The translations under genes were made by a program, and so were the position numbers. Under the pieces are notes generated by a model. That model was given only the letters and a program-made list of their open reading frames with translations. It was not told the DNA's origin and did no database searches. Source: Palaemon carinicauda (lineage: Eukaryota; Arthropoda; Malacostraca; Decapoda; Palaemonidae). From it: a DNA stretch of 64,000 nucleotides. Below, one piece after another: positions 22,346 to 35,305 of this stretch; within the stretch, counting starts at the first letter, position 1; the number at the start of each line of letters is the position of its first letter. The stretch covers positions 28,000,434-28,064,433 of the forward strand of contig NC_090759.1 in NCBI RefSeq assembly GCF_036898095.1, read 5' to 3'.

Positions 22346-23089
22346 GAGACTCGCTCCATGTTGGGTGCAAGTCCTAAAACAAACAGGCTGGAGGCTACCC
22401 ATGGGTGACAGAGGGTACCCTTACTCCTCGTGATTCTTATAGGATGACAGCCTGGGCAATCGGTACTAGCGTAGATTTTAGTAATGTGACTTGACCAGGT
22501 AAGCATAATATTGGAGCTAAGCTCCTCACTTTACCTAGACATTGACAGACTCCACCTCATTTAGAGAACTGGGACATAACAAATACAGACAGTCCCCAAC
22601 CAATGAACACCTTGCTTACGAACTTTCAGACCTAAAAACGTAAATTACCATAAGTCAAAAACATGTTCGTTAACTCCGTAGTTATATTTTTTTTCAATTA
22701 GCGTCACTCTCGAGTCATTTATGACAAAAGGAAGAGAAAAACTAAGCACTTCCTTGGATATGATTTTTAAAGCTCGGTTTGTCACACCAGTCCGATCAGA
22801 AACTGTCTCCCCAGACATGCCTTTATCTGCACCATACTCATTGATACCTTCCACACCAAGAGTCATCTCAGCTGATAATTACTTTACTGACGACGACGAC
22901 GAATCATCCGGTGACAGCGAGGTCTCCAAGGTCTTGGGCTCTAGAGATTTTTTTAAATTATTTCCTCAGTGCCCTTATAGGATAGAGTAACAGCTTATCT
23001 GGGTCATTTGTTACGGAACAGAGAGACTCAATCTGAAAGGGCCCGAATCTAGGAACCGCTACACCCGGATTTTGAGGCTTGGCTACAAA

Positions 23090-25195
23090 CTCAGGGATGA
23101 AACCAACTGTCATTGCGCCCATCCCCTTGAATGGGTGATGTCATAGGACAGACCATGTAGCTCACTGACTCTTGGCAGAGTCCGGGGCTAGGAGAAATAC
23201 AGTCTTCAGGGTTAAGTTTTGATCTGATGCTAGACAGAGAGGTTTGTATGGAGCTCCTTTCAGTGAGCGTAGTACTTTCAATACGTTCCAAGGAGGTGGT
23301 CTGACTTGACTTATGGCATGTGCACTTTAAATTCCATATGAGGAGAGAAAATTCCATCGAGGAGGAAATGTTAACTTCGTTCAGCTTTAAAACGAGGCTC
23401 AAGGCCGAGCAATAGCCTTTCACCGCAGCAGACTCCTGGAGATTCCTGCCATTCCCTTTTTAACTGGTCTCTTAAAGTCTTTCTTTGCAAGGAGCTGCTG
23501 GATAACCTCCAAGCGTGAAGACGAAACGATGGAAACGCTTGATGTAAGACATCCATGTGTGGTTGTCGGAGTAGATTGGGAAGTGGAGGGAGCTCTCTCA
23601 GTACCTCTGTGAGCAGATGCAGAAGGTCCGAGAACCATTCTGAATTTTGCCACAACGGAGCTACTAGGGTCATCGAGAGATCTTGCGATACCCAGACTTG
23701 TTCAGAAGCCTTCTTACTAGGCAGAAGGGGGAAATGTGTAAACATCTATCCTGTCCCATGGATGTTGGAAGGTGTCTTGCCCAACTGCCTGAAGTGCCGG
23801 TACTGGAGAGCTGTACACCTCAAGTCTGCAGTTTAGAGACGTTGCAAACGGGTCGATTGTAGGCAAACCCCGCAAAATCAAAATTTTGTTGATCATCTTA
23901 TTTCAAAGACCGTTCGCAGCCTACCCTCCGAGTCCTCCTGCTCAGATAATCCGCCAGCACGTACTTTCGCCCGGGATGAAGCAGGCTGAAAGGACTACAG
24001 AGTTATTTTCCGTCCATCTGAGACCAATGCTAGCTGGCATAAGAGCTGTGAAAAAGTACCTCTTCCTTTGTTCATGTGCGACACCACCATAGTGTTGTCG
24101 CTCGTCAGCTCTACAGAGTGCCCCGAAAGGAGTCGATGGAGGTGCTTGAGGGAAAGGAAGGCTGCCCTCATTCTCAAGAGGTTTATGTGGCACTGTCACT
24201 TTGATTCGGACCAAAGCCCAAACGCCATGAGATGCAACAGATGAGAACCCCACCCTTCTTTCAATGCATTTGTGAAGAGCAACAAATCTGGGAGGAGAGA
24301 GAAGATCTACTCCCCTGAGCAGGTTGGCATCTGACACCCACTAACCAAGGTCTCTTCTGCTCTTGACCTACCGGCACCAAGGTGTTCAGTAGGTCGAGGT
24401 GCTGAGGCCATGACGTCTTCAGCTGCCACTGTTGAGACCAAATGCGTAAACTACCGTTGGGAACCAGTGTCCCAGAAAACTTTATCACAGATCTGCTGGG
24501 AAGCTGTCGTGTGAGAAAGGGTTGAGCTACCTCTCTCAGTCTCTTTACTCATACTCATTCCTCAGACAGGAAAACTACCTAACCTGTTCATGATTTTCAT
24601 TCCTAGATATACCATCTCTTGAGAAGGTTGCATGCGAGACTTCTCGTAATATACCACAATTCCTAGATCCTGGCAAAAGCGAGAAGGCTGTCTCGACGGA
24701 GAAGGGCCTCGGTTCTGTCTCGATGGAGAAGGGCCTCGCTTTAATCGACTAGATCTAGCCAGTCATCTAGGTAACAAAGGAAACGAATGCCGTTCTTGTG
24801 GGCCCAGGTGAACATCTAGGGTGCCGAGGACAGGCCGCTACACAGCACCTTGAACTGGCATACCTTTCTTTCTAACATGAATCTCTGGTACTTCCTTCAG
24901 GATGGATGAACGGGGATCTGGAAGTATGTACGAGGTCTAACAATATCATGTAATCCTGTGGTCTGACTGCCATCTCCATCTTGAACGGTGTTAGTTGAAC
25001 GAACTCGTTCAAGGCCGAGAGATAGATGACTGGTCGCCAGCCTCCAGACGCCTTTTCGACCAGAAATAAACTACTGTAGAAGACTGGGGACCCTTCCGAT
25101 ACTTCTTGGAGAGCCTCCTTCTTTAACATGGTCTGGACTTCAGCCAAAATGCCCTGTTCCTTCGCGGAACCTTTCACATAGGAATCTGACATCAT
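23090..25195 (-). pseudogene. DIRS E RT, RNase H and partial recombinase
   Basis: 25195-24872 reads YVKGSAKEQGILAEVQTMLK and SGGWRPVIYLSALNEFV, matching copy A RT residues 6-70. YLDDW is intact at 24773-24759. 24337-23942 covers RNase H (SHGVWALVRIK, then ELTSDNTMVVSHMNKGRGTF in another frame). 23745-23420 has SMTLVAPLWQNSEWFSDLLH, equal to the copy A segment after RNase H. 23423-23091 has GYCSALSLVLKLNEVNISSS and SVSYMVCPMTSPIQGDG, the recombinase N-terminal half. The HxxR and Tyr boxes are missing. Frameshifts prevent a continuous protein. Confidence 0.8.
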
Positions 25196-26001
25196 CCGAT
25201 GGAGGGTCAGGGGAGGGTAAGGGAGAGTGAACAGGACAATGCATCACTCTCCGAGTACAGAAACTGACCAAGGTTTACCCAATGGAGCATCCACCTCTGC
25301 CATCTGCTCCTCGGGCATCCCCCTACCGGTGGACTGGTCAAGAGAATGCCCTCCCTACTGGGATCGTCCTCATTAACCTCTCTTGCCCTTCTTCGACCCC
25401 TTGGATCAAAGCCACCTGTTGAAATACTACCGCTATAGTGTTATGGGGTCCTTTGACTCGCCAGACAGTGCTACATTGGATCCTTCTCTCTGGTTATGGT
25501 TTATTTTTCCTTGTCCCCACACACACACACACCAAATATTCTTTATATATTCTCCTCTGTCCTCATACACCTGACAACACTGAGATTACCAAACAATTCT
25601 TCACCCATGGAATTACTGCACTGTAATTGTTCAGTGACCACTTTCCTCTTGGTAAGGGTAGCAGAGACTCTTTAGCTATGGTACGCAGCTTTTCCAGGAG
25701 AAGAATACTCCAATATCACACCATTATTCTCTAGACTTAGGTAGTGCCATAGCCTCTGTACCCTTCCACTGTCTTGGGTTAGAGTTCTCTTGCTTGAGGG
25801 TACACTCTGGCACACTTTTATCTTATTTCTCTTCCTCTTGTTTTGTTACAACTTTTAGTTTATATAGGAAATTTATTTTGATGTTACTCCTCTTAAAACA
25901 TATTTTTTCCTTGTTTCCTTTCCTCTCTGGGCTATTTTCCCTGTTGGAGCCTCTGGGCTATTGGCATCTGGTTTTTCCAACTAGGGTTGTAGCTTAGCAA
26001 G

Positions 26002-26023
26002 TAATAATAATAATAATAATACA

Positions 26024-26082
<59 letters not shown>
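26002..26082. repeat. (AAT)n microsatellite
   Basis: About 80 bp of AAT repeat with one interruption, at the 3' end of the Gag remnant of DIRS E. It translates as poly-Tyr or poly-Ile. Confidence 0.95.
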
Positions 26083-26083
<1 letters not shown>

Positions 26084-28758
26084 GGACCTTGAATCTGGGC
26101 TGCCTGCTTTTTCTGTGGACTCTTCTTCAACCCCTGGAGATCTCTGTGGTGGACGTACCGCAGAATAAGGACATGAGATCATTGCCCTATGGAGGAGGGA
26201 GTATTGGCTCGCCTTCCTCCATCTGTCTGCTACTGCCTCGATGTCCTCCACATTGAAGAGGGAAGGACCGTCCATCGAGGAATTCACCTCTCTTCTTGGT
26301 ATGTGCTGCTGGAATTTTGAGACTATCACATTGCATCACCTCAAAACCCATTTGACCCAATGGTTCACAATGTTCTGTGTTAGGAACTCAAGGGTTCTCT
26401 AGCTCCTGAAAGAAGGAAAGCTAACAGTCTCCCTCTTCTGAAGAGTAGAGAGGTCCTCGTTCTTCATGAGGTAGCGTACTGTTCCTAACCAGTAGTCCAA
26501 TTGTGAAACATTTTGCAGAGCGCATTTTGCAACCCTTTCCATATTGGCCACATCACACGCAGAGAAATGCACTGCCAAGGTCGATAGTTTGGCCAGAGGA
26601 GAGTTCTGTGTTAAAGCCAGAACCGTCTGATCCAACGGTAGAAGAGACGGATCATCCTCTACGATCTCGTTAATACTTCTTCTGCCATACGTACAGGGGA
26701 GGAAGTTACAAAGGAGTCAACCAACTGGAGGGACCGTAATGCTTCCGTCACCTGGGGATAAGCCCTCTTCTTTGCTGCCTGCAACCCCCTGACCAAGACA
26801 AAGCTACCCTAGTCTTGGTGAGTTTCAGCATGTCATAGAAGAGGTCTAAGGCAGTGTCCTTGCCCTCCGTTGGAACTTGATCCAGTCCCCCTAAAGAATT
26901 AACCTTCCTTGTGCAGGGATGGACTTGCAGAAAGAGGTGGTCTGCATCTTTCTGCACTAGGGGAGACATCTTGGAGCCAGCAACCATATTGGCCCTGGGA
27001 GGACCGAGATCATCACTAGAGTTCCTTCTCGCAGAGGAATGTGCTCTTGGAGGCAGACCGCTGTGTTCTGGTCTTACGAAGACAGACATTGGGACTGGAT
27101 GACATTCCCCTTGAAGTTGAGGCTCACCCATAGAGTACCAATTCTTGGGGATGGTCTTAAGTGTTCTTCCTTTATCTCTAACGGATGCTAAAATCGTCAA
27201 GAAAGGAAGAACTCTCCTCCCTCTCCGTCTCCTTGGCCCCTGCACCTTTGGAAGAAACAGGAGGGGGAACCTCTGCCACCGTAACTGGCGGTTCAGGTCG
27301 GTTCAACTCATAGGCGAGAGCTATAGTTGTCTGTGAATGAGATCTCTATCCTCTGCTCATTCGTGACTGAACGGTATGCCCCACCGGAGGAGTGTTTTTC
27401 CTCTGATTCCCAGCTGTAGCCTTCATGCTTGCAGTTCCTGCTTGAAAGCAGGTGACTGGGAACAATGCAAGCCTGTCTTCTAAACGTCCTGGAGTGAGAC
27501 TAGCCAATGCTGGGTCCAAAGGGAGAAGAGATGCCAGTACCAGATGAGAGGAGTTCCCAGAGCTGAGCAAATCTCTCTCTCCAGAAACCTGATCTCCTAC
27601 CTTACGCAGCACATCTTTGGTCAAGGTTGACCACTGAGTTCCAGTCCTGCCTTGGCGTTGGGTGGAGAATGGCACATAAGGTCAATAGCCACTCTCCTTT
27701 TCAGGGAAGAAGTCGAGGCTTCTCCAAGGCCATTCACTACACGAATGTTCCACAGGACTCTTAGAAAGGTGGACTCAGACTCCTCTATTTCAGTCAAAGG
27801 AGTCTTGGATCCTGTTGCGGGAGGGGCTCTCCCTCCTGTTTCAATTGAATCTTCCTCCCAGGCATCTTTATCCGGGATTTCCTCCTCTACGTGGTGATCC
27901 TAATCTTGACTCCCTGTGGTTTGATAAGCACTCCTGAAAACCTAAACCTGGTCTTGAAGTCTCAGGTCGTAGTATCTTTCCTCTCCTTCCTCCTGGTTCT
28001 TGCACAAGAGTGAAACAAGATCGGATGGCCTTACTCATGGATCCTGAACCTCTGACATCTTTGGTAGAGCCCGGCGCTGTTTCGGTACTGGGCGAATTGT
28101 TTAGCCGTAAACGAGATCGGAATCAGCCGATAACTGCAGGTAGGGGAAATCTCCTTTGGAAATAAAGAGAACCCCTATGAGAGTGGATCCTGGTGTCCCT
28201 CTTAGGGGAGTTACACTAATCTTATTTTTGGAACGCCTCCTGGAGCTTACGTCCGTCCTTGAAATATTAAGGGAAGGACATAGTGAAGCAGAGGGAAGAG
28301 TTGACAGGTGTCTTCCGAGGCTTGCAGTCAGATAGCACAACCCAAGGAAAGATCCTCCACCGTCAACAAGGTCTTCAAAGGCTGCACGGTCGAGATATCA
28401 TCTGGAGAAGCGGGGCATGACGGAACATTACCTTTGGAATGAAGAACTTTACCCCTTGTAGGAGAAGTATTTTTACGGGTTCCTGATGAGAGGCAGCGAG
28501 TTTACCTGGCAAAGGAAAACTGGTCGGAATACTGAAACGAGTCTGAATCCCAGCGTGAAGAGAGCCTAGCTCGAAAGTATGAGGGTGCCTGTGATAAATA
28601 GAGGGCGACTGCTTGGCATCCTCTACAGAAGAGCAATCCTGAGCGCAATTATGGCCTGGAGTATGATGGAAAAGCGCAGCTAGAGCGGGACTGAATCGTG
28701 AAGGCTAGGCACGACTGGAACCCTAATGAAGCAAGGTTAAAGCATGAAGGAAGAGCTT

Positions 28759-28950
28759 GAAGGTGAAGTCCAGCTGGAGGATAAAGGCGAAGTCCAGCTG
28801 GAGGATGAAGGCGAAGTCCAGCTGGAGGATGAAGGCGAAGTCCAGCTAGAGGATGAAGGCGAAGTCCAGCTGGAGGATGAAGGCGAAGTCCAGCTGGAGG
28901 ATGAAGGCGAAGTCCAGCTGGAGGATGAAGGCGAAGTCCAGCTGGAGGAT
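28759..28950. repeat. 24-bp minisatellite, 8 copies
   Basis: The unit GGCGAAGTCCAGCTGGAGGA plus TGAA is repeated 8 times with very few changes. On the minus strand, the DIRS sense, it reads as Ser/Pro-rich (SSSSWTSP) or Leu/His/Pro-rich (LRLHPPAG). The plus frame reads EGEVQLED. Low divergence implies recent expansion in an otherwise old Gag. Confidence 0.95.
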
Positions 28951-29743
28951 GAAGGTGACAGGCAGCCAGAGTGCACTGAAGAGGGAGCAGAGTGCCAATG
29001 AGAGGAGAATATGGAGCGAGACGAGGATTTCCCAGGGGAAGATCTGGAGTACTTGTGCAATCTATGAGGAGGGGCTGTAGAGGCAAGAGAAGAACACTTA
29101 GTGGGAACTAGTGAGGAAGGCAATCTCTGACAATGAGCAGGAGCAAACGATACAAAAGCATGAGCAGAGCTAGACTCTGTGCTCTTCGAAGCTCACTCTT
29201 GGACTTGTCCAAGCGTTAAACGCCCATCACTCTTATAAGAATACCCTCTGGAGGAGACCACTAGAGATTACTTCAAAGGAAGAGTTCCGGGGGAAGAAAA
29301 TGTGACCCTGAACTTCTTTGACTTTGAGGACAACCCTGAAGGCGAAGAATCCCTTTCTGACGGCTGGAATTCAAGTGAGGTTAGAGTGAGCTGAGCTGGA
29401 GGGGAGGCGGCTGCCTCCCTGCCACTAACAAGTAACTACCTGCTAGTTGTTTACACCTTGTTAAAGTTTTAAATGCTGTGTTCCAGCTTCGCTATTATCC
29501 ATTCTCCCATAGTAAAGGACGCTAGATTGTATTTGTGTTGGAACAATTAAATTTTTCCTAACTTATGAGACTCAAAGCATATGGTAAATGAATAAATTAG
29601 CTAAGATCAATCAAGACAAAATCCTTCAACAGACCCTTTAAAAATAGTGTGCAGCAGTAGTTTATTCAATAAAAGACCAAGTAACATGATGCGCATCAAA
29701 TAAAATTTTATCAGTTCTATATTAAATGCAGTATAAAAATTAC

Positions 29744-29912
29744 CATATTTAATTGGAAGGTGTACTTCATAATACATTGCATGATTCTCAGGGAAGGCGT
29801 TTATCGTGAGCACGTCTTTACATTCCCCTGTGAGTTCAATATTGATGTCTTTGCTTGAAGCAGACGAATCTCCATAAATATAAACGAGAGCTCTATTAGC
29901 ATCTGGAAATTC
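29744..29912 (-). CDS. FAM185A: FAM185A-like, second exon
   Basis: 169 nt on the minus strand. The acceptor TATTTTACAG precedes GAA TTT CCA in phase 0. The donor AATATG|GTAATT leaves one base. The peptide starts EFPDANRALVYIYGDSSASS and ends VHLPIKY. Joined to exon 1 it gives IIKPANPHEFPDANRALVYI, matching the conserved FAM185A stretch around Y-P-D-x-x-R-x-L-V. Joined to exon 3 it gives PIKYDLEIK. It lies only about 200 bp from the left end of DIRS E and 390 bp from the right end of DIRS F. Confidence 0.85.
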
Positions 29913-30300
29913 CTGTAAAATATAAACTATTACAACACTATTGTTAAATGAGAAGAAATTTTTCATGTCCCATATAATCAACATACAATACTAGAAATAC
30001 ACAAGGGGAGTACAGTATGTTACATTATACCAAATTCTAAATTCCATATCTGCAAATGTTACTAAAGCCAGTTGAAAACTTGATAGAAAAAAAAAGGGAA
30101 CCCGAATGATAAAATTACAGACATAGGGGACACCAACATGAAAATGCTTCCTATTCAGATAAAGTCCAGTTTATTCAAAAGAATGCAAACTCAAATTTAA
30201 AGTAGAACACATCATTACTTTAACTAAAAAAAATTCCAGTTTGTGGATGAATCACTCTTGAATAGAGAAAACTATGAAAAGAAAGCTTCATACTACAAAA

Positions 30301-30680
30301 TGACAAATTTGAAATAATTTGCATTTCTCCTAACTATACAAACCGGAAGCCCTTTACATAGAAGTATTTTTTTGGCACTAGCTGTTAAGATTTTGCAAGG
30401 TGTAACTACCCTCCGCTATCAGAGGGAGGGGGGAAGAGAGGGTAACCCACCACCCCGCTCACACCAGCCCTAGTAAACATTGTCACTTTGCCATAGCGAC
30501 AGGACTTCTGGGGGTAGGTGATGGCAGGACCAGTATTTGTAAAGAGCTTCAGGTTTGTACAGTTAAGAAAAATACAAATTATTTCAAATGTCATTTGTTC
30601 CAGAACTAGATACAAACCTTACGCTCTTTACATAGGAGAATCATCTTATGGTGGGTGGAAGTCCCTGAACAAACTGGCTG
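30301..30680 (-). repeat. DIRS F right terminal repeat and internal complementary region
   Basis: TGACAAATTTGAAATAATTT starts the repeat. CAAATGTCATTTGTTCCAGA at 30585-30604 joins the complement of the two ends and is followed by GATACAAACCTTACGCTCTT, the inverted form of the left end at 43797-43830. Confidence 0.8.
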
Positions 30681-30929
30681 GAGACTGTTCCAGGATGTCC
30701 CTTTGTGACACGCACGAGCTGTTTACAGGGAACCCTGGCACCTCGTGACCTTTAAAGGATGACGGCCTGGGGAATTGGTGCTAGCATAGAATTTTGCAAT
30801 GTGATGACCAGGTAAGTGAAATTTTAAGAAATAACTCACTTAACCTAGACATTGTCTGACTCTACCTCGCATAGAGAACAGGGACATAAAAATAAAGACA
30901 GTCCGTCAAGAACTCAAGAGTTCTGGCTC

Positions 30930-33900
30930 CCGAGAGGATGAATGCTAGTAGCAATTCCTTCCTCTGAGGGGTGAAGAGATCCTCGTTCTTAACCAGGAAA
31001 CCTAATCAGAACAGCCATGAAGCAGCTTGCAAGGAGCATCTTGTAATCCTCTACATGTTGGCAGCATCACCCGCAGAGGAATGTACTGGCTGAGTTGAAA
31101 GTTTAGCAAAAAATAATTCTGGGTCAAAGGTATGATTGCCGGGTCTCATGGTAAAGGAGACTGATCGTTTTTTACCATCTCATAGTACTTACTCTGCTGG
31201 ACGTACAGAGTAGGAAGCAATCGCGAGGAGTCAACCGAATCAAGAGATCGCGAGGTTCTGGCCACTTGGGCACAAGCCCTCTTCTCTGCAGCTTTGACCC
31301 CCCTTGCCACTTGGGCACAAGCCCTCTTCTCTGCAGCTTTGACCCCCCTTGCCACTTGGGCACAAGCCCTCTTCTCTGCAGCTTTGACCCCCCTTGACCG
31401 AGGTAAGGCTAGCTTAGTCTTGGTGGGCATAGGCGTGTCACAGAAGAGGTCTAGAACTGTGTCATTTTTCTCACCCAGGGTATGATCCAGCTCACCTAGA
31501 TTACTCACCTTCCTAATGCAAGCAAGAACTTGCAGAAAGAGGCAATCTGCATCTTTCTGTTCTGTCTAATTGTTCAAGTCTGTTAGCGAATGATGGTTCT
31601 TCCTCTGAGCTAGCAGCACGGGGAGGGTCAAGGTCGTCAACTCAGTTCCTTTCGTTCGAGGACTGAGCCCTCAGAGGGAGACCATTACGCTCCGGTCTTA
31701 CGGAGCCATACTGTACGTTGGAACCAACGTATGTTCCCCTCGAGATTGACGTTCATTCATAGAACACTAATTCTTGGGTAACTTTTTTGTGTCTTTCCTT
31801 TCCCTTGGGTAGATGCTGAAGCATTTGAGAAAGGTAGAACTCAACTTATTCCCACCTTCTGAAGGGCAGAAAAGGGAGCCTCTCTCGCCTTAGATGAGGG
31901 TTCTGGCCGGCTCAATTCTATAAATGAAAACCTATAGTTGCTTGTGTAGATGATCTCCCTCGGAGATCTCGAACCCCTACTCAAACACGGATGTAAGGTA
32001 TCCGCCCGGAGGGAGAGTGCTTGCCCTCTACTGCCTTCTATTCTGACTTGTAACAATTGGAATCAATCCTAGCCTCACTCAGACCGGGTCTTGGTCAGTA
32101 GGTGCCTTGGTCTTTAGGTATTCTTGAAACCTGGAAGAAACCCAAGGCTTGGGAGGTGGTTGCCTAGCATCGCTAATGAGTCAAGGGTTCTAAAAGGATT
32201 CCAGCAGTATGAGAGGAGTGCAGGGTGAAGTTACTTTCATGGAACTGGTGGTTGATACTGTAACCACCTGTTTCAAGGCCTTTGTAAGGTCGAGAAACCA
32301 AGGGGCATCCTTCAAAAATGGAATCTTTTCTGAATGAGCCCCTCGTGTTTGTTTCCTTGGTTTAGGAGGAGTGTCATCAAAAGGGAGGGTAGCTTGCGCC
32401 CTATATCTTCCCTGCGGAAGTGAGCACAATTAACTTGTCTATCTGGTAGATTCAAATGAGAGGGAAAACCTAAACCTACTCTCTTTTGTGAGGTAACACG
32501 ATGTTCCTCACAAAATAAATCTACCAGTTGGTGAACATTGGCGAGGCGAGTACCGATACAGTAGAAAGGACATGTGCACACGTTCTTGTCGGTTTGCCCA
32601 GGTTGAGTTTTACCTCTTCGCGTTAGCCTACGTGTGCGCTGTGTGCAATACACATTGATGGGGCAGCGCGTGTTGTTGAGGTAGAGCTTGCCATTGTCCC
32701 AAACAAAGTATCTACAACGTACACATGATGAAGACTTGCTGGAAGGAGTAATGCGCATAGCTCTAGCACTTGCGTCTGGATGATGAAGCTCGCTGTTAGG
32801 AGAAATGCGCGTAAAAATGCGTGCAGCAATAACGTATATGCCTTCTTCCAGCTAAAGAACTCGCCCTACCATCTTGGTAGATAGTGGAGTGCGCAACACA
32901 GTGCAAGACTCATCCGGGGAGAGTTGGTCAGTGCTCCCACTTGCTAATGCGCCTCAGAGAGAAACTCTCCTACTTACTTTTTCTACAACAGGAGAGGGGC
33001 ACATTTGTTTCCTTTCCTGTAAGGGAGATGGAAAACAGGTGGTTGCTGCGCATTTATGCGCAAACAGCAAATCAGGTCTTTTCCTTGTGAGAAGGAGAAA
33101 CTAAGGGGGACAGGTTCATGAGAGCTTGTCCAATAACAGCACTATGTTGTGTCCAACGGACATGACGATGAGGGAGAAGGATCACAAGCAATTCCCTACC
33201 ACCATCATCGTCCAGCTCTGATGGGCTAGAGCAGGGCATGGACAAGTCCAATGCCTTTCAGAGGAATCCCAGGGGAGGAGATCAATCAGGAGAAGGCCGT
33301 CTCTCTCTCAGGTGGGAGGGACGATCAACCCCTTTTGCCTTTGACAGCAAAACTTGCAAGCGAGAAGCTTGCAGAACAAAAGATGGTGAAGAAGATCTTC
33401 CCCTTAAAAGGGAAGACTGTCCAACAACTAGAGGTGATCCTCCTGACAGTTCATTTAGTCTCTCCTCCAGCTGGGTGAACCCAGCCAAAAGATCTATTCT
33501 GTGAACTGCCTTTGGGACATAGACAAAGCTAGACCCTGGGTTTCCTCTGAAGGGATCCCACAACAAGAACTCTAAGGAGTACTTGTCCACAACTGCTCAT
33601 GCCCGCCCGCCAAAATCGAGCGAATGTTATGGCAGGGCAGAATCTGAAGTCAAAACGGTTGAGTGGGTGTATGACTTATTTAGGTTGCCCTTCAGAGCCT
33701 CAGGGGATAAATCAACCCCTAGGGAGGATATCTGTTCCCTTTGCGTGCCAAAACACAAGACCTCTTGTAACCTTTCCTTGCAGTGGGAACCCGTGTGCCC
33801 AAGGAAGGCCACAAAAGACGAACCGCTTCGTCGGAAAGAGACTCCCACGGCGGTGGCTGGCTTTGTTTCTCTAGGGACAACAATGGAGGCCTCTGGTACT

Positions 33901-34250
33901 GAAGGTTATCCCAGTCACCACTCGTAATTGTTCTAATCCCTGTGAAGTAGAATGAGCAGTCATCAAGACGAGATTGAGTCGACTGAGAACGATGGCGAGG
34001 TTTCTTCCCTTCCGAGGCTAACCTCGAAGGGAAACAGTTCCCTCTTTGCATTCTTCCATTGCCAACTGAATCTCTTTCACTGGGAGGGCGACCACTCCCT
34101 ACACACCGAACAAGGAGACTCCTGCGTGCAAGTGTGACCTCTACTCGCAGGACAAAGGCTGTGAGGATCCTTATCCTCAACGGACATGAAGGTACCGCAA
34201 CGGCGCCCTTCAATACAAGGACAAACCCACATACTGGATCTCACAGACTG
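30930..34250 (-). pseudogene. DIRS F Gag remnant
   Basis: 31508-31146 reads MSNLGELDHTLGEKNDTVLD followed by LALPRSRGVKAAEKRACAQV, corresponding to copy A DPETAPREGKDKVLDEVYGT then ALPWSKGVKGARDRVEAQL. A 45-bp unit in this domain is tripled. Further upstream (33590-33282 and neighbours) come basic, Ser/Pro-rich stretches. All frames are broken. Confidence 0.65.
31265..31399 (-). repeat. 45-bp coding triplication in DIRS F Gag
   Basis: CCACTTGGGCACAAGCCCTC through GACCCCCCTT occurs three times, nearly identical. It encodes three copies of RGVKAAEKRACAQVA, a unit present once in the other Gags. Confidence 0.93.
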
Positions 34251-34327
34251 TCAAACTGCAAAAGAAAAAGAAATGAAAAGGGAAAATGTTTTCTATTTTC
34301 AAGCCAGTTCATAAAATAATTCGAAAT

Positions 34328-34690
34328 ATGACAAATTCGAAGATAATTTGTATTTTTCCTAACCATACAAACCTTAGCTATTTACATTGGGTTTACCTTT
34401 TAGCGCAGCTGAAATGGCGAGCCATTAGAATTTAACGAGGGTGTATTACCCCCGCGCTAGTTAACGGGGGAGTAGGGGAGTGGTAGCTAGCTACCCCTCC
34501 CCCCCTCACACACAGGTGAATGCTCACTTTCACTTAGAGGTAGGACTTGTCTTGGGGGACAGGGCTGGCGAGCAAATATGTGTAAATAGCTAAGGTTTGT
34601 ATGGTTAGGAAAAATACAAATTATCTTCAAATTTGTCATTTGTTCCGTAACCGAAATACAAACCACGCTATTTACATTGGGTGACTTACC
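34328..34690 (-). repeat. DIRS G right terminal repeat and internal complementary region
   Basis: The block 34328-34610 is the inverted counterpart of 43440-43610 (GAGCCATTAGAATTTAACGA, GGTAGCTAGCTACC). The junction ATTTGTCATTTGTTCCGTAA at 34631-34650 is identical in layout to copy A at 57514-57533. Confidence 0.85.
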
Positions 34691-35139
34691 CCTTAGGTGG
34701 GGTGGAAAGTCCCTAGCCATACTGGCTTTGGCTTTACCCGGGGACTCATAATCCGAGTGAGTCGCACTCAAGAAAAAGAGTCCCTGCCCCTCACAAGTCC
34801 CTTGCTCCGCAAGGAACCGTGTGGCCTACATAAGCTTGTGTGTAAAGGAAGAAGTGTGACCCGTCCTAGGCAGTTGATCTGGAGTTCCAGAAGGAACTCT
34901 GGGTTAGGACGTTCCCAATACCACCTCGTCAGGGTATGGGGGACGCGACAGTATTGACTCAATACAGTAGGGTCCCGAATTATGCGAGAATTTGGTCGAT
35001 GAAAGGCCTCATGTAATTGGAAATTCGTATATTTCGAAACACATCATGGCGGCAAACAGCAACCTACCCGTCAATTTTTTTTTCACTCCATTTCTAGCTT
35101 TCTAGCTATATATATACTGTATATACACTGTGTGTGTAT

Positions 35140-35305
<166 letters not shown>

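Larger units (their letters stand above)
25990..29400 (-). pseudogene. DIRS E Gag remnant
   Basis: 26635-26399 reads SPLAKLSTLAVHFSACDVAN then MERVAKCALQNVSQLDYWLG, aligning with copy A TPLEKLFARQVTFSASEIRN then LEKIAKSAMQATSWLDVWLG. 26329-26100 reads DIEAVADRWRKASQYSLLHR, matching copy A DIEQTAERWRRSNQDSLLQR. This fixes the C-terminal Gag domain shared by the family. Towards 29400 the sequence carries a 24-bp minisatellite. The frame is broken many times. Confidence 0.8.
21912..29546 (-). mobile_element. DIRS copy E
   Basis: A minus-strand element fills intron 2. Its right terminal repeat and internal complementary region are at 21912-22345, its left terminal repeat near 29430-29546 (ends GTGTTGGAACAA). 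From left to right along the minus strand are Gag (about 29400-25990), RT with an intact YLDDW (about 25195-24490), RNase H (24340-23945), a linker (23750-23420) and a recombinase N-terminal half (23420-23090). Stops and frameshifts break every domain. It belongs to the same subfamily as copies F and H by its ends. Confidence 0.8.

Noticed and set aside
22571..22990. Possible Tigger-like end (CAGTCCCCAACCAATGAAC) and a 90-codon frame in DIRS E
   Set aside because: The start ACAGTCC is also present at the same place in copy F, so it may be native DIRS sequence. No second end or transposase motif was seen.
28759..28950. CRISPR array
   Set aside because: Direct repeats here and at 46679-47067 are contiguous without unique spacers, and the sequence is eukaryotic.
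28649..29123. Ser/Trp/Pro- and Leu/His/Pro-repeat reading frames
   Set aside because: Produced by the 24-bp minisatellite within the Gag remnant of DIRS E; not separate genes.
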